DNA of 64,000 nucleotides from JAGQPD01 sp020426865 (GCA_041399065.1 JAWKTN010000003.1:1054001-1118000), one strand, 5' to 3'; positions 26,165-35,462 are shown, counted from the first letter of the stretch. Made by a program: numbers and translations. The notes: a model not told the origin generated them from the sequence alone.

Positions 26165-26227
26165 TAGATATCTGTCGTGGTTTGGTAGATATCTATCATA
26201 ATGTCGTAGATATCTGTCGTAATGTGA
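26165..26227 (-). promoter_or_regulatory. Three 21-bp iterons upstream of nadE
   Basis: TAGATATCTGTCGT, TAGATATCTATCAT and TAGATATCTGTCGT start at 26165, 26186 and 26207, a period of exactly 21 bases, two helical turns. Each copy centres on the palindrome AGATATCT. They lie 34 to 96 bases upstream of nadE on its coding side, where an operator would be expected. No regulator gene of NAD metabolism is visible in the window. Confidence 0.55.
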
Positions 26228-26368
26228 CTGAAAGCTATCATTTTCTGCTCCATTCTTCCCCGTCGGCGTGACCGTGGTCGGGTGCGAGTGCGATTGAGAA
26301 GTGGAAGCGTTTTTTCTGAGATTCTAGGCGTCATCGGGCACAAGTGGTAGGCACAAGTGGTTGCGGCA

Positions 26369-26878
26369 CTAGTGATAGGGACGCAGGTGTCGCTGGCAAC
26401 GTTCACGGTTAACATGTGCTAGGGCGCGGCCGTCGTGGCGAAGCAGGCGTAGGAGTTGGGACGGGGAGCACTGCAGCCATTGGGCGGAGGTTGCCGCATC
26501 GTATTGTCGGAGAGCCAATACGTCTAAGGCTTCGGCGAGGAGGGCGGGGAAGTCGCGGTGGCGGGGGCTGATTCCAAGGCGGCCGTCGTGGCAGCGAGTT
26601 TGCCAAAGATCGCTGGGGCATTCTGGCAGCGTTTGCCAATAGCGATGGTGGAGTGCCAGTTCCAGGCGAAGTCGGGCGAGTGCGACGGAGCGGTTTTCGG
26701 CTTGACTGCGGCGTTCGGTCGCGGCTGCTTCGATACCGGTCGGTTCGTGGCGGAGGATGACGGCCGTTTCGACCTTATTGCGATGTTGTCCGCCGGGTCC
26801 GCTGCGCCGTTGTCGCCGCACGAGGCATTGTCCGAGCAGTGCGTCATCACTCAGGGTGGACGGATGAATGTTGTGCAT
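26369..26878 (-). CDS. Release-factor-like peptidyl-tRNA hydrolase (GGQ domain)
   Basis: 169 residues. Residues about 12-60 carry the class I release factor catalytic domain: VRRQRRSGPGGQHRNKVETAV with the GGQ loop, followed by GIEAAATERRSQAENRSVAL. Codon-recognition domains of RF1 and RF2 are absent. Small GGQ proteins (ArfB and relatives) free peptides from stalled ribosomes; here the C-terminal ~100 residues differ from the short basic tail of ArfB, so its ribosome contact is unclear. It starts 15 bases after the SDR gene and is probably in an operon with it. No ribosome binding site is obvious. Confidence 0.8.
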   Translation of the reverse strand: MHNIHPSTLSDDALLGQCLVRRQRRSGPGGQHRNKVETAVILRHEPTGIEAAATERRSQAENRSVALARLRLELALHHRYWQTLPECPSDLWQTRCHDGRLGISPRHRDFPALLAEALDVLALRQYDAATSAQWLQCSPSQLLRLLRHDGRALAHVNRERCQRHLRPYH

Positions 26879-26893
26879 GGCGGAGGTATGGTC

Positions 26894-27604
26894 TCACAGT
26901 GGGACGGTCAGTTGTCGGCCGTTGTCTTTGACGGACATTTGTTGGATAAACGGCACCGCGGCAGCGGCCCAGGCCTGGGGATCGGGGTAGCTATCGGCGG
27001 CTTCGGCGAAGCAGCTTTGCAACATATCCGTATTGATGATGCCGGGGTTGAGTGACACAACGGCGACGCCTCGAGGAAGTTCTTCGGCCAGTCCGAGCGA
27101 GAGGGCTTCGATGGCCCATTTGGTGGTGCAATATGGGACGACTTCAGCGGAGACGGTGCGTCCCCAACCGGAGCTGACGTTGACGATCAGTCCGCGTTTT
27201 CGCTCGATCATGGCCGGCAGGAACTCCCGAATCGTGTGAAACGTTCCGGCGACGTTGACGCGAAGCAGATTGTGAAATTGTTCCGGTGGGACCTGCCAGA
27301 GATTCGAGTTCGGGTTGATGATCGCGGCGTTGTTGATTAGCAAGTCGGGCACATGTCCCGCCTGGATCAGCGAGTTGGCCCATCGTTCGACTTGTTGGTG
27401 GTCACCGACATCGACCGTGTCAAAGGTGTGTGGGGGACGGTAGTGTCGGGTGAGGTCGGCGATCGCCTGCGGATCGCGACTGCAGCCGGCCACGACGTGG
27501 CCCAGTTCGATAAACTTATCGACCATCGCACGACCAAGGCCTCGGCTGACGCCGGTGATCGCGATCCTATTTTCGCGGGACAGGAAGGGCTCGTTTGGCA
27601 TCAT
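26894..27604 (-). CDS. SDR family NAD(P)-dependent oxidoreductase
   Basis: 236 residues. Short-chain dehydrogenase with cofactor loop TGVSRGLGRAM, NNAAI, structural VNVSSGWG and catalytic Tyr-x3-Lys in YCTTKWAIEAL. The protein fills the classical SDR length. No membrane or signal segment. It is followed by the release-factor-like gene after 15 bases. Substrate not deducible. Confidence 0.9.
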   Translation of the reverse strand: MMPNEPFLSRENRIAITGVSRGLGRAMVDKFIELGHVVAGCSRDPQAIADLTRHYRPPHTFDTVDVGDHQQVERWANSLIQAGHVPDLLINNAAIINPNSNLWQVPPEQFHNLLRVNVAGTFHTIREFLPAMIERKRGLIVNVSSGWGRTVSAEVVPYCTTKWAIEALSLGLAEELPRGVAVVSLNPGIINTDMLQSCFAEAADSYPDPQAWAAAAVPFIQQMSVKDNGRQLTVPL

Positions 27605-27737
27605 GGGTTCCGGTACGAATCAGCAAAACTTGCATTGTGCCAGGATTTCCAGCTATTGCCAGTCCGCACGCAAGCAACGATAATGGGGGCGTTTGGAGCA
27701 TTTGCCGTTTTTTTTGTTGATTCGTCCGCTGGGCGCC

Positions 27738-28151
27738 ATGTATCGAGATTCTTCCATCTTTTGGAGTTTGTTGATTGCGATGGTGTTCTGTCCGTTGCAT
27801 TGCGTGACGGAGAACGTTGTCGCGCATGAGGCGGCCGTATCGGCAGCGGACAAGACGGCGGACAAGGCGAGTGAAGCTTCCCACGTACCTCGGCGACCGG
27901 TGATTCCGGGTGGGCATTGCCATCATCCCGGATGCATTTGCGAGGGGGCCCTCACGGTGGCTCCTGCTACGGCACCGGTTCCGGAATACAGCCACGTGGA
28001 ACCGTGGAGCTGCGACTTGACGGTATTGCCGACGGTGTTGGTCGCGTTGGCCGATGAGGCTGGGCGGTCGCTGCTTCGCGAGCATCCAGTTGCGAGTCAA
28101 TCTATTTCGGGGCGCCATCTTTGCGCGCTGATCTCGCGTTTCTTGCTGTAA
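27738..28151 (+). CDS. Small exported His/Cys-rich protein of metal efflux operon
   Basis: 137 residues from MYRDSSIFWSLLIAMVF, an uncleaved or signal-type hydrophobic segment; starts up to 45 bases earlier are possible and no clear ribosome binding site decides. Mid-protein is GGHCHHPGCICEG, a dense cluster of His and Cys typical of metal binding. No family recognised. It lies 153 bases upstream of the RND adaptor in the same direction, so it may be a periplasmic metal chaperone or an inhibitor-type accessory of that pump, but this is inference from motif and place. Confidence 0.6.
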   Translation: MYRDSSIFWSLLIAMVFCPLHCVTENVVAHEAAVSAADKTADKASEASHVPRRPVIPGGHCHHPGCICEGALTVAPATAPVPEYSHVEPWSCDLTVLPTVLVALADEAGRSLLREHPVASQSISGRHLCALISRFLL

Positions 28152-28304
28152 TCGGCATTGGGGTTTGCTGAACGAAGCCGTTCGCTCCTCGGGATCGGAT
28201 CGTGGCGATCGCTGAGTGAACACGGCGTCATCGATCGTTCCGTTGGTCGCGATCACGGCTGCGGGAAAAAACGCATTAATACACCCAATAGCAGGAGATT
28301 CGTA

Positions 28305-29813
28305 GTGACGTCGTCCAAGCAGGTTGCGAAGCGACCGGGTATCTGGCATCGTCTTCAGAAATCGTCAGTGATTCCCAACATTGTTGGGTTAGGGATTGTC
28401 GGCGCCGCGGCATTCTTTGCGTTGCAGATGGAATACGCTCAACAGCATGGTGAAGAAGGCGAACCGGTTGTGGCGGCATCGGCGAACGACGAGGGGGCCG
28501 CCCATGCTGACGTGCAGTTGTCTCAGGAGAAGATCCAGCGGGCTGGGATCTGCGTGCGGCCGGCGGAGCGAGGCGCGTTATTGCCCTACCACCAGGTACC
28601 GGGGCGGACCGACTATGACGCGAATCTGCGTCTTGAGATGACGGCGCCAGTGGCGGGGATTGTGACCGTGTTGCACACACAGGTTGGTCAGGCCTGCCGA
28701 TCAGGTGAGCCGCTGTTGGAACTGTCCAGTCCCGAAGTGGGGCAGGCACGCAGCGAGATCCTGCATCGGCAAAGTGAATGCGACGTTGCTCAACGCCGAT
28801 ACGACAATGCGCTGACCATTTGTGACAACCTGGAACAACTGCTCAAAGCCTTAGCCACCAGCCCGCCGTTGCGGGAGATCGAACAAAAGTTCGCCGACAT
28901 CTTGCTAGGCGATTTTCGGCAACGGGTGTTGGGGAGTTATGCGGAGCGCGAGTTCGCACGGTCGGTGGCCGCCGATACCGGCGAGCTGGAGCAAACGGGT
29001 GTGATCAGCAGTCGGATGGTGCGTGAGCGAGCTACGGCCCGGAGCGTGGCGGACGCGACGTTTCAGGGGGCGGTTGAGCAATGTCGGATTGACGCACAGG
29101 AACGGCGGGACATCGCACGTTCGGAACTGGAAGAATCGAAACGGCAGTTAGAGATCAGCCGCGAGCAGTTGACAGCGATCGCGGGGCCGTGGAGCAAAGC
29201 GGAAGTGGCAGATAGTGACAGCCGCCTGAACGAACTGACGCTGCGCGCACCGTTTGACGGAGTCGTGCAGCACCGGCACGTGGCGGTCGGATCGCGATTT
29301 GAGCAACGCGGCAACCTGTTGGAGCTGGCGGATACCTCCCGGATATGGGTGCGGGCGGAACTGCACGAAGGGCACTGGGACACCGCCGAGTTGTCACCGG
29401 GGTCACAGATCAAGTTTGTGTTGCCGAGCGATGGGGATCGCGTGTGGTCGGCGGAAGTGCAGTTTACGGAAGGGGAGGTGGACGAGCAAACGCGGACGTT
29501 AAGTTTGGTGGCGGCGACCGACAACCGGCGGCACGAATTGCGTCCCGGAATGTTTGTTTGGGTCCGCATCCCGCACCGTCATGCGGAAGCGACGCTGATG
29601 GTCCCCCCCAACGCAGTGGTTGAGTACGAAGGAGACAAGTTCGTGTTCGTCGAATCCGCTCCGGGTTCCTACAGGATGCAAAAAGTAACGATCGGTGTTG
29701 AAACGCCGGAAGGGGTGGAGGTACTGTCTGGTTTGGACGAAGGGACACCAGTCGTGTGCGAAGGAGCGTTTCAAATCAAATCGGAGTTGTTGCTAGAGGG
29801 GGAAGCGGAGTAA
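28305..29813 (+). CDS. RND efflux periplasmic adaptor (CusB/CzcB family)
   Basis: 502 residues. The GTG at 28305 is chosen because AGGAG lies seven bases upstream and it gives a short basic start before the membrane anchor (about 25-43, VGLGIVGAAAFFALQM). Then a beta-barrel/lipoyl arrangement: YDANLRLEMTAPVAGIVTVLHTQVGQACRSGEPLLEL, a long alpha-hairpin (about 145-290), LTLRAPFDGVVQHRHVAVGSRFE, and a membrane-proximal end. It links the inner-membrane pump to an outer-membrane channel. The hairpin is longer than in CusB. Pump gene follows after 91 bases; no outer-membrane factor gene is next to it. Confidence 0.88.
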   Translation: MTSSKQVAKRPGIWHRLQKSSVIPNIVGLGIVGAAAFFALQMEYAQQHGEEGEPVVAASANDEGAAHADVQLSQEKIQRAGICVRPAERGALLPYHQVPGRTDYDANLRLEMTAPVAGIVTVLHTQVGQACRSGEPLLELSSPEVGQARSEILHRQSECDVAQRRYDNALTICDNLEQLLKALATSPPLREIEQKFADILLGDFRQRVLGSYAEREFARSVAADTGELEQTGVISSRMVRERATARSVADATFQGAVEQCRIDAQERRDIARSELEESKRQLEISREQLTAIAGPWSKAEVADSDSRLNELTLRAPFDGVVQHRHVAVGSRFEQRGNLLELADTSRIWVRAELHEGHWDTAELSPGSQIKFVLPSDGDRVWSAEVQFTEGEVDEQTRTLSLVAATDNRRHELRPGMFVWVRIPHRHAEATLMVPPNAVVEYEGDKFVFVESAPGSYRMQKVTIGVETPEGVEVLSGLDEGTPVVCEGAFQIKSELLLEGEAE

Positions 29814-29904
29814 TGAGAGCGACGGTGGCCGCATCGATCGTACCACGACCATCGTCACGGTGGCATAACTGAGCGAAATCATCAAGCACACGAAGTAGTT
29901 ATTC

Positions 29905-32900
29905 ATGTTATCGAAGATCATTGACGTATCGCTGGAGAACCGAGTATTCGTCGTTGTGTTGTTTGCATTGATAGCGGCCAGCGGCCTGTATTGCGCGATC
30001 ATGTTGCCGGTGGATGCTGTGCCGGACATGACGAACGTTCAGGTGGTCGTGATCACCCAGGCAGGGGCTTTGTCTCCGCTGGAAGTCGAACAGTATGTGA
30101 CGTTTGTCGTCGAGTCGAAGATGCAGGGGCTGCCCGACGTCGAGGAGATCCGCAGCGTATCGAAATTCGGGCTATCGGTCGTGACCGTCGTATTCAAGGA
30201 CGGGACAGACATCTTCAGGTCGCGGCAATTGATGACCGAGCGGTTGGTAGAACTGCGTGGCGAATTGCCGGAACACGCTTCGGATCCGCAGTTGGGGCCG
30301 ATCGCCACGGCACTGGGGGAGGTGCTGCAATTTGAGGTCCGGGGTGCCGGGTATACAGCGATGGAGTTGCGGACAATTCTGGAATGGCAAATCGCACCGC
30401 AGTTGCGTCAGGTCAAGGGCGTGACGGAGATCAATACGCACGGCGGGTATTACAAATCGTTTGAGATCCAGGTCGATCCCCAACGGTTGGCGTCGCTGCA
30501 AGTCAGTCTGAAAGAGATCCTGGATGCCATTTCCGGTGGTAATGTCAGTACGGGCGGCGGTTATATCGAACGACGGGGTGAGCAACAGTTTATTCGCGGT
30601 GAGGCATTGTTTCGCGACGAAACGGACTTGAAGTCGATCGTGGTGCGGACGGAGCAGGGGGGAGAGCCGTTGTTGTTGAAGGAGATCGCGGAGGTCCGCG
30701 TTGCCCCACTCACGCGACAGGGAGCTGTGACGCGGGATGGTCGTGGCGAGGCGGTGACCGGATTGGTAATGATGTTGCTGGGGGAGAATTCCCGCTTGGT
30801 GGTCGAACGTGCGAAAGAGAAAATCGCCGAGATCGAACCAGATTTGCCGATCGGCGTGCATATCGAGGTAATCTATGACCGTGCCTTTCTCATTTCTCGG
30901 ACGCTGCATACCGTGCTAAAAAACCTGACGGAAGGCGGATTGCTCGTGATCCTCGTGTTGTTGCTGTTGCTGGGATCGGTTCGGGCCGGATTGATCGTTG
31001 CCCTGGCGATTCCGCTGTCGATGCTGTTCGCCACCAATCTGATGACGATCACGGGGATTACGGCGAGTCTGATGAGCCTAGGGGCGATTGACTTCGGTTT
31101 GATCGTCGACAGTTCGGTGATCATGATTGAAAACTGCATGCGCCGAATTTCCGAACACAAGCAAGAAGGGACTCGACTGGAGTTGATTCGCGACGCGGCG
31201 ATTGAGGTCCGCAAACCGACGATGTTTGGCGAGTTGATTATTGCCGTCGTCTATCTGCCGATTTTGGCGTTGCAGGGAACCGAGGGAAAGCTCTTCCGTC
31301 CGATGGCCTTGACCGTGTTGTTCGCATTGGCCGGTTCGTTGGTACTGTCGATGACCTTGATGCCGGTGCTGGCTTATTGGGGATTGCCGAAAGACCTGGA
31401 AGAGAAGGACGTGTTGTTGGTGCGGATGATCAAGCGAGTTTACCGGCCAGTGTTGGCACGAGTCGTCCGAATTCCGCTGTTGACAGCGGCCTTGGCCCTG
31501 TCGTTTGTGATCTGCTGTGTGCCAGTGGCGCGTCATTTGGGTGCTGAGTTCATGCCGCGACTGGAGGAAGGAGACCTGCTGGTCGAGGCGGTTCGGTTGC
31601 CGAGTGCGACCTTGGAAGGTTCGCTCGATATGTCGCGGGAAATTGAAACGGTCTTGAAGGGCTTTTCAGAAGTAAAGACCGTCTTTTGCAAGACGGGTCG
31701 CCCCGAAATTGCCAATGACGTGATGGGCGTGCATCAAACCGACGTATGGGTGATGCTCAAGCCGGAACAGCAGTGGCCGGAACACAAGACACGCGACGTG
31801 CTGATTGAGGAGATGTCGGCGGAACTGACCCGTACCGTTCCCGGCGTGGCGTTTGGCTTTACGCAGCCAATCGAAATGCGGGTCGATGAACTGGTCGCGG
31901 GCGTGAAGGCAGATGTTGCCGTATTGTTGTACGGCGAAGACATGGCGGTATTGGCGCGGGCGAGCAAGCAGATCGAGTCGGTGTTGCGCGAGATCCCCGG
32001 TGCCGCGGATGTCAAAGCCGACTATCAGGCAAATGTTCCGACGCTGACGATCAGGCCGCGTCATGAGGCACTGGCGCGGTACGGCGTTACGGTCGCTGAA
32101 CTGATGGACGTCGTGACGGCACTGGGGGGATATGACGCCGGCCAGATCTTTGAAGGCCGTGCACGGTTCCCGATCATGGTGCGATTTCCGCAGCCTTGGC
32201 GGGAAAGTCCCGAACGGCTGGAGAATATCCCCGTAAAATTTGTCGGCGGTGCACCGGTGACACTGGGGACGCTGGCGGAGATCGACGAAGAGGAGTCGCC
32301 GCCAACGATCGAGCACGAGTTGGGACGTCGTCGTACGTTTATTCAAGCCAACGTGCGCAATCGGGACGTGGCCAGTTTTGTCAGCGAAGCACAGCAGGTT
32401 GTCAAAAACAAAGTGGACCTTCCCGACGGGTACAGCCTGCGATGGGGGGGCGACTTTGAAAACCTGCAGTCGGCCAGTTTGCGACTGATGATTATCACGC
32501 CGGTCGTGCTCCTGCTGATTGGCATGCTGCTTCACATGACCTTCAATTCGATGCGATTGGCCTTGTTGATTTTCTCGGCGGTGCCGACCGCGGCTTGCGG
32601 CGGTGTGATCGCGTTGAGCGTTCGCAGCATGCCCTTTAGCATTTCTGCCGGGGTGGGATTCATTGCCTTGTTTGGCGTAGCGGTGCTCAATGGCCTGGTG
32701 TGGGTAAGCGCCGCGGAGAACATGCGAGCGGCAGGGATGTCGCCACGCATTGCGGCTTACGAAGCGGCATTGATTCGCATCCGGCCGGTGCTGATGACGG
32801 CCTTGGTTGCCAGTTTTGGATTTGTTCCGATGGCGCTCTCGACGTCGGCGGGGGCCGAGATCCAGCGACCTTTGGCCACCGTCGTGATTGGTGGGCTGGT

Positions 32901-32973
32901 CACGTCCACAATTCTAACGGCGTTTGTACTGCCGGCGGTATACCCGTGGTTTGTGCGAGAGAGTCGAGTCTGA
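29905..32973 (+). CDS. Heavy-metal RND efflux pump (CzcA/CusA family)
   Basis: 1022 residues, the usual length. Twelve membrane segments in two sets of six with two large periplasmic loops. Opening residues (MLSKIIDVSLENRVFVVVL.., DAVPDMTNVQVVVITQAG) are typical. The proton-relay segment in TM4 reads GAIDFGLIVDSSVIMIENC, closer to the CzcA-like DFG-x3-D type than to the CusA motif, which suggests divalent cations, though the usual GA is SS here. Works with the adaptor upstream to export metal from periplasm to outside. Confidence 0.92.
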   Translation: MLSKIIDVSLENRVFVVVLFALIAASGLYCAIMLPVDAVPDMTNVQVVVITQAGALSPLEVEQYVTFVVESKMQGLPDVEEIRSVSKFGLSVVTVVFKDGTDIFRSRQLMTERLVELRGELPEHASDPQLGPIATALGEVLQFEVRGAGYTAMELRTILEWQIAPQLRQVKGVTEINTHGGYYKSFEIQVDPQRLASLQVSLKEILDAISGGNVSTGGGYIERRGEQQFIRGEALFRDETDLKSIVVRTEQGGEPLLLKEIAEVRVAPLTRQGAVTRDGRGEAVTGLVMMLLGENSRLVVERAKEKIAEIEPDLPIGVHIEVIYDRAFLISRTLHTVLKNLTEGGLLVILVLLLLLGSVRAGLIVALAIPLSMLFATNLMTITGITASLMSLGAIDFGLIVDSSVIMIENCMRRISEHKQEGTRLELIRDAAIEVRKPTMFGELIIAVVYLPILALQGTEGKLFRPMALTVLFALAGSLVLSMTLMPVLAYWGLPKDLEEKDVLLVRMIKRVYRPVLARVVRIPLLTAALALSFVICCVPVARHLGAEFMPRLEEGDLLVEAVRLPSATLEGSLDMSREIETVLKGFSEVKTVFCKTGRPEIANDVMGVHQTDVWVMLKPEQQWPEHKTRDVLIEEMSAELTRTVPGVAFGFTQPIEMRVDELVAGVKADVAVLLYGEDMAVLARASKQIESVLREIPGAADVKADYQANVPTLTIRPRHEALARYGVTVAELMDVVTALGGYDAGQIFEGRARFPIMVRFPQPWRESPERLENIPVKFVGGAPVTLGTLAEIDEEESPPTIEHELGRRRTFIQANVRNRDVASFVSEAQQVVKNKVDLPDGYSLRWGGDFENLQSASLRLMIITPVVLLLIGMLLHMTFNSMRLALLIFSAVPTAACGGVIALSVRSMPFSISAGVGFIALFGVAVLNGLVWVSAAENMRAAGMSPRIAAYEAALIRIRPVLMTALVASFGFVPMALSTSAGAEIQRPLATVVIGGLVTSTILTAFVLPAVYPWFVRESRV

Positions 32974-33141
32974 CTTCGGCGGCAGATAGAGGGCAGGGCG
33001 TGAAGCTGATATATTCTTGTAGGCTTAGGATTGGTGCGAGGACAATTGGAATCAAAGGGAGAATCTGCGAGCATTTCGCAATCACGATGACGTGGGAAAT
33101 TTAGCAACGATGGCCGTTTACAATTCGCGGGAGAAGTATCG

Positions 33142-33837
33142 ATGCGTTTGAACGTACGGAGGTTGGCGGTGATGTTAGCAACGTTGGGGCTGTCGATGTC
33201 GGCGGCATTAGCGTGGGGGCAAAAGGAGAGCGTACGTCCGGGTATCAATGATTCGTTTCAGGATCCGAACGTGGCGGAATTTGTGGAGCGATTTGAGCGG
33301 GAGGGACGCGAGGTTTACGACAAGCGTGACGCGATTGTGGCGGCGTGCAACGTGAAAGCGGGCAGCACGGTGGCGGATGTCGGAGCCGGCACGGGGCTGT
33401 TTACTCGGCTATTGGCCAAGGCTACGGGGCCTGAAGGACGCGTCTATGCGGTGGACATCGCCGATGCCTTCGTCAAACGGGTCGAGGAAAAGTGTCGCGA
33501 AGAGAATATCGCGAATGTGACGGGAATCGTCTGTAAGGTCGACAGTGCCATGCTTCCCGACAGCGGCGTCGATTTGGTTTACATTTGCGACACTTACCAT
33601 CACTTTGAGTTTCCCTACCGTACCATGTCGTCGATACATAGGGCGCTGCGCGAGGGTGGGGAAGTGGTGATTGTCGATTTCAAACGCATTGAGGGTGAAA
33701 GTTCGGATTGGATATTGCAGCACGTGCGATGTGGCAAGGAAGTGGTGATCGAGGAAGTGAAGTCGGCCGGTTTTGAACTCGTTGAAGAGCAGGACCTGTT
33801 GAAAGACAATTACATGTTGCGATTCCGCCGCAAATAG
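33142..33837 (+). CDS. Exported class I SAM-dependent methyltransferase
   Basis: 231 residues. A signal peptide is clear (MRLNVRRLAVMLATLGLSMSAALAWGQ, cleaved near residue 26, given here in two parts: basic MRLNVRRLAV then hydrophobic MLATLGLSMSAALA). Then a Rossmann methyltransferase: motif I VADVGAGTGLFTRLLA, acidic motif II VYAVDIAD, DLVYICDTYHHF, and GGEVVIVDFKR. Methylation outside the cytoplasm would need SAM there, so either SAM reaches this compartment or the protein has another use. The permease gene begins about 22 bases later, suggesting one operon. Confidence 0.85.
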   Translation: MRLNVRRLAVMLATLGLSMSAALAWGQKESVRPGINDSFQDPNVAEFVERFEREGREVYDKRDAIVAACNVKAGSTVADVGAGTGLFTRLLAKATGPEGRVYAVDIADAFVKRVEEKCREENIANVTGIVCKVDSAMLPDSGVDLVYICDTYHHFEFPYRTMSSIHRALREGGEVVIVDFKRIEGESSDWILQHVRCGKEVVIEEVKSAGFELVEEQDLLKDNYMLRFRRK

Positions 33838-33859
33838 ACGGGCAAGGGAGCAGGCGGCC

Positions 33860-35332
33860 ATCAGCGCTTCGACACGACACGCGCCTGCCGAAAACGCCAC
33901 GTTTGGGCTGCTCGACACGATCAGCATCATCGTGGGAATTGTGATCGGCACAGCCATATTTAAGACCCCGCCGCTGGTGTTCGCCAACGTGCCAACGGCA
34001 GCGGTCGGCATGGCATTATGGTTGTTTGGCGGTTTCCTGGCATTCAATGGTGCGCTTTGTTATGCGGAGCTGGCGACGGCCTATCCGCATTCCGGGGGCG
34101 ACTATCAGTTTTTGCGTCGAGCGTTTGGACCGTTCGTGGCGTTCTTGTTTGGTTGGTCGCAGTTGGCGGCGATTCTCACCGGAAGCATTGCCGCGATGGC
34201 GTTTGCCCTGACGGACTACGCCGAGCACATCGTGGCTGTGGGGGCAACGGAAAAGCTGGCAGTCTCGGTCTTCGTCGTCGTCGCGCTGACGGGGCTCAAT
34301 CTTTTGGGCGTCACCGCCGGGAAGTGGATGCAGAACGTGCTGGCATGTGCCAAAATCGTGGCGATAGTGGCGATTGTCGTGGCGGCTGTGGTCGCGATCC
34401 TAAGTGGTTCGGCCGCGGGGAATGCGAGTTCGGCGGGCGTTGCCGGACCGGACGATGGTCCGCATGACTACAAGTTTGGTCTGGCGCTGGTGTTCATCTT
34501 CTATGCCTACGGCGGTTGGAATGATGCCGCATTTGTGGCAGGCGAAGTTCGCTCGCCACAACGGAATACTCCCCGAGCGCTGCTGTGGGGAGTCGGCCTG
34601 GTGACCGCCTGCTACTTGGCTGTGAATCTTGCCTACCTCGCGGTGCTAGGTATAAATGACTTACGGGGGAGCGGGGCGCCGGCGGCGGAGATGATGGAAC
34701 GCGCACTGGGGCCGTGGGCGGCACAGGCAATGAGTGCGGTGGTGGTGGTCTCGGCACTGGGGGCGATCAATGGCATGATCCTCGCCGGTTCCCGCGTCTA
34801 TGCGGCGCTGGGGAAGGACCATCGTATCTTTGCACCTTTAGGCCAGTGGCGGCCGGGACGCGACGTGCCGACGTGGGCCTTGGTTGCTCAAGCCGCTGTG
34901 GCGGTATTCTTGATCCTGGGAGTGGGGACGGCGATGGGGAGAGGCTGGTTGGACGGAATCGCCCAGGCAATCGGGTTGAGTGCTATTCCTTGGGACAAAT
35001 ACTACGGTGGATTCGATACACTCGTGGCCGGGACGGCGCCGGTCTTCTGGTTGTTTTTCCTGCTGACCGGCGTGTCACAGATGGTCTTGCGGTGGAAAGA
35101 GCCGCAGCGCGCACGACCGTATCAGACACCTTATTATCCAGCGTCAACGTTGCTGTTTATCGGCATGTGCACGTACATGTTGGGCAGCAGTCTGTTGTAC
35201 GCGCGGGGGTTGAGTCTGATGGGGGCGGTTCCGTTAATCGTGGGAGCGATCTTGTACGTGATCCCGTCCGCTCGACATGCCGCCGTCAGCGACGTTCCCC
35301 CCGCAGGTGGCAACGCGGGCAGCCAGCAGTGA
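33860..35332 (+). CDS. APC-family amino acid permease, probable AUC start
   Basis: 490 residues if started at ATC 33860. About twelve membrane segments; TM1 FGLLDTISIIVGIVIGTAIF with the G-x-G-x-x-I substrate loop typical of the APC/LAT family, GWSQLAAILTGSIAAMAFAL, FYAYGGWNDAAFVAGEV and AINGMILAGSRVYAALGKD. The only standard start in frame near the front is GTG 33932, which would cut TM1 in half. The frame is open upstream to 33803 with no ATG, GTG or TTG. ATC at 33860 has GGGAG nine bases before it and would give MSASTRHAPAENATFGLLD. So either a rare AUC start is used or a base has changed. Substrate unknown. Confidence 0.8.
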   Translation: MSASTRHAPAENATFGLLDTISIIVGIVIGTAIFKTPPLVFANVPTAAVGMALWLFGGFLAFNGALCYAELATAYPHSGGDYQFLRRAFGPFVAFLFGWSQLAAILTGSIAAMAFALTDYAEHIVAVGATEKLAVSVFVVVALTGLNLLGVTAGKWMQNVLACAKIVAIVAIVVAAVVAILSGSAAGNASSAGVAGPDDGPHDYKFGLALVFIFYAYGGWNDAAFVAGEVRSPQRNTPRALLWGVGLVTACYLAVNLAYLAVLGINDLRGSGAPAAEMMERALGPWAAQAMSAVVVVSALGAINGMILAGSRVYAALGKDHRIFAPLGQWRPGRDVPTWALVAQAAVAVFLILGVGTAMGRGWLDGIAQAIGLSAIPWDKYYGGFDTLVAGTAPVFWLFFLLTGVSQMVLRWKEPQRARPYQTPYYPASTLLFIGMCTYMLGSSLLYARGLSLMGAVPLIVGAILYVIPSARHAAVSDVPPAGGNAGSQQ

Positions 35333-35406
35333 TGGAAAAATCGCCCCAACGCTGCTTGCCGAATCGTTGAGAAATAACGCGTTGGCAACTAGACTGTGGG
35401 TAAAGT

Positions 35407-35462
35407 TACACGGCTGTCCCAGCCGTCTGTAAGAAAGTCACACGGCTGCCCCAGCCGTCTTT
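35407..35462 (+). repeat. Two hairpin repeats, the second a possible terminator
   Basis: Two copies of AAAGTYACACGGCTGYCCCA.. form the palindromes ACGGCTG-TCC-CAGCCGT (35409-35425) and ACGGCTG-CCC-CAGCCGT (35442-35458). The second is followed by CTTTTCCC and could end transcription of the permease operon. A related palindrome (CGGCTGGGACAGCCG) occurs near 39995-40010, so this is an interspersed element. Confidence 0.6.

Noticed and set aside
26128..26415. A 95-codon minus-strand frame reading through the nadE leader with a DIY-type 7-residue repeat
   Set aside because: The peptide repeat is only the translation of the 21-bp iterons; the frame overlaps both nadE and the release-factor-like gene and has no family match.
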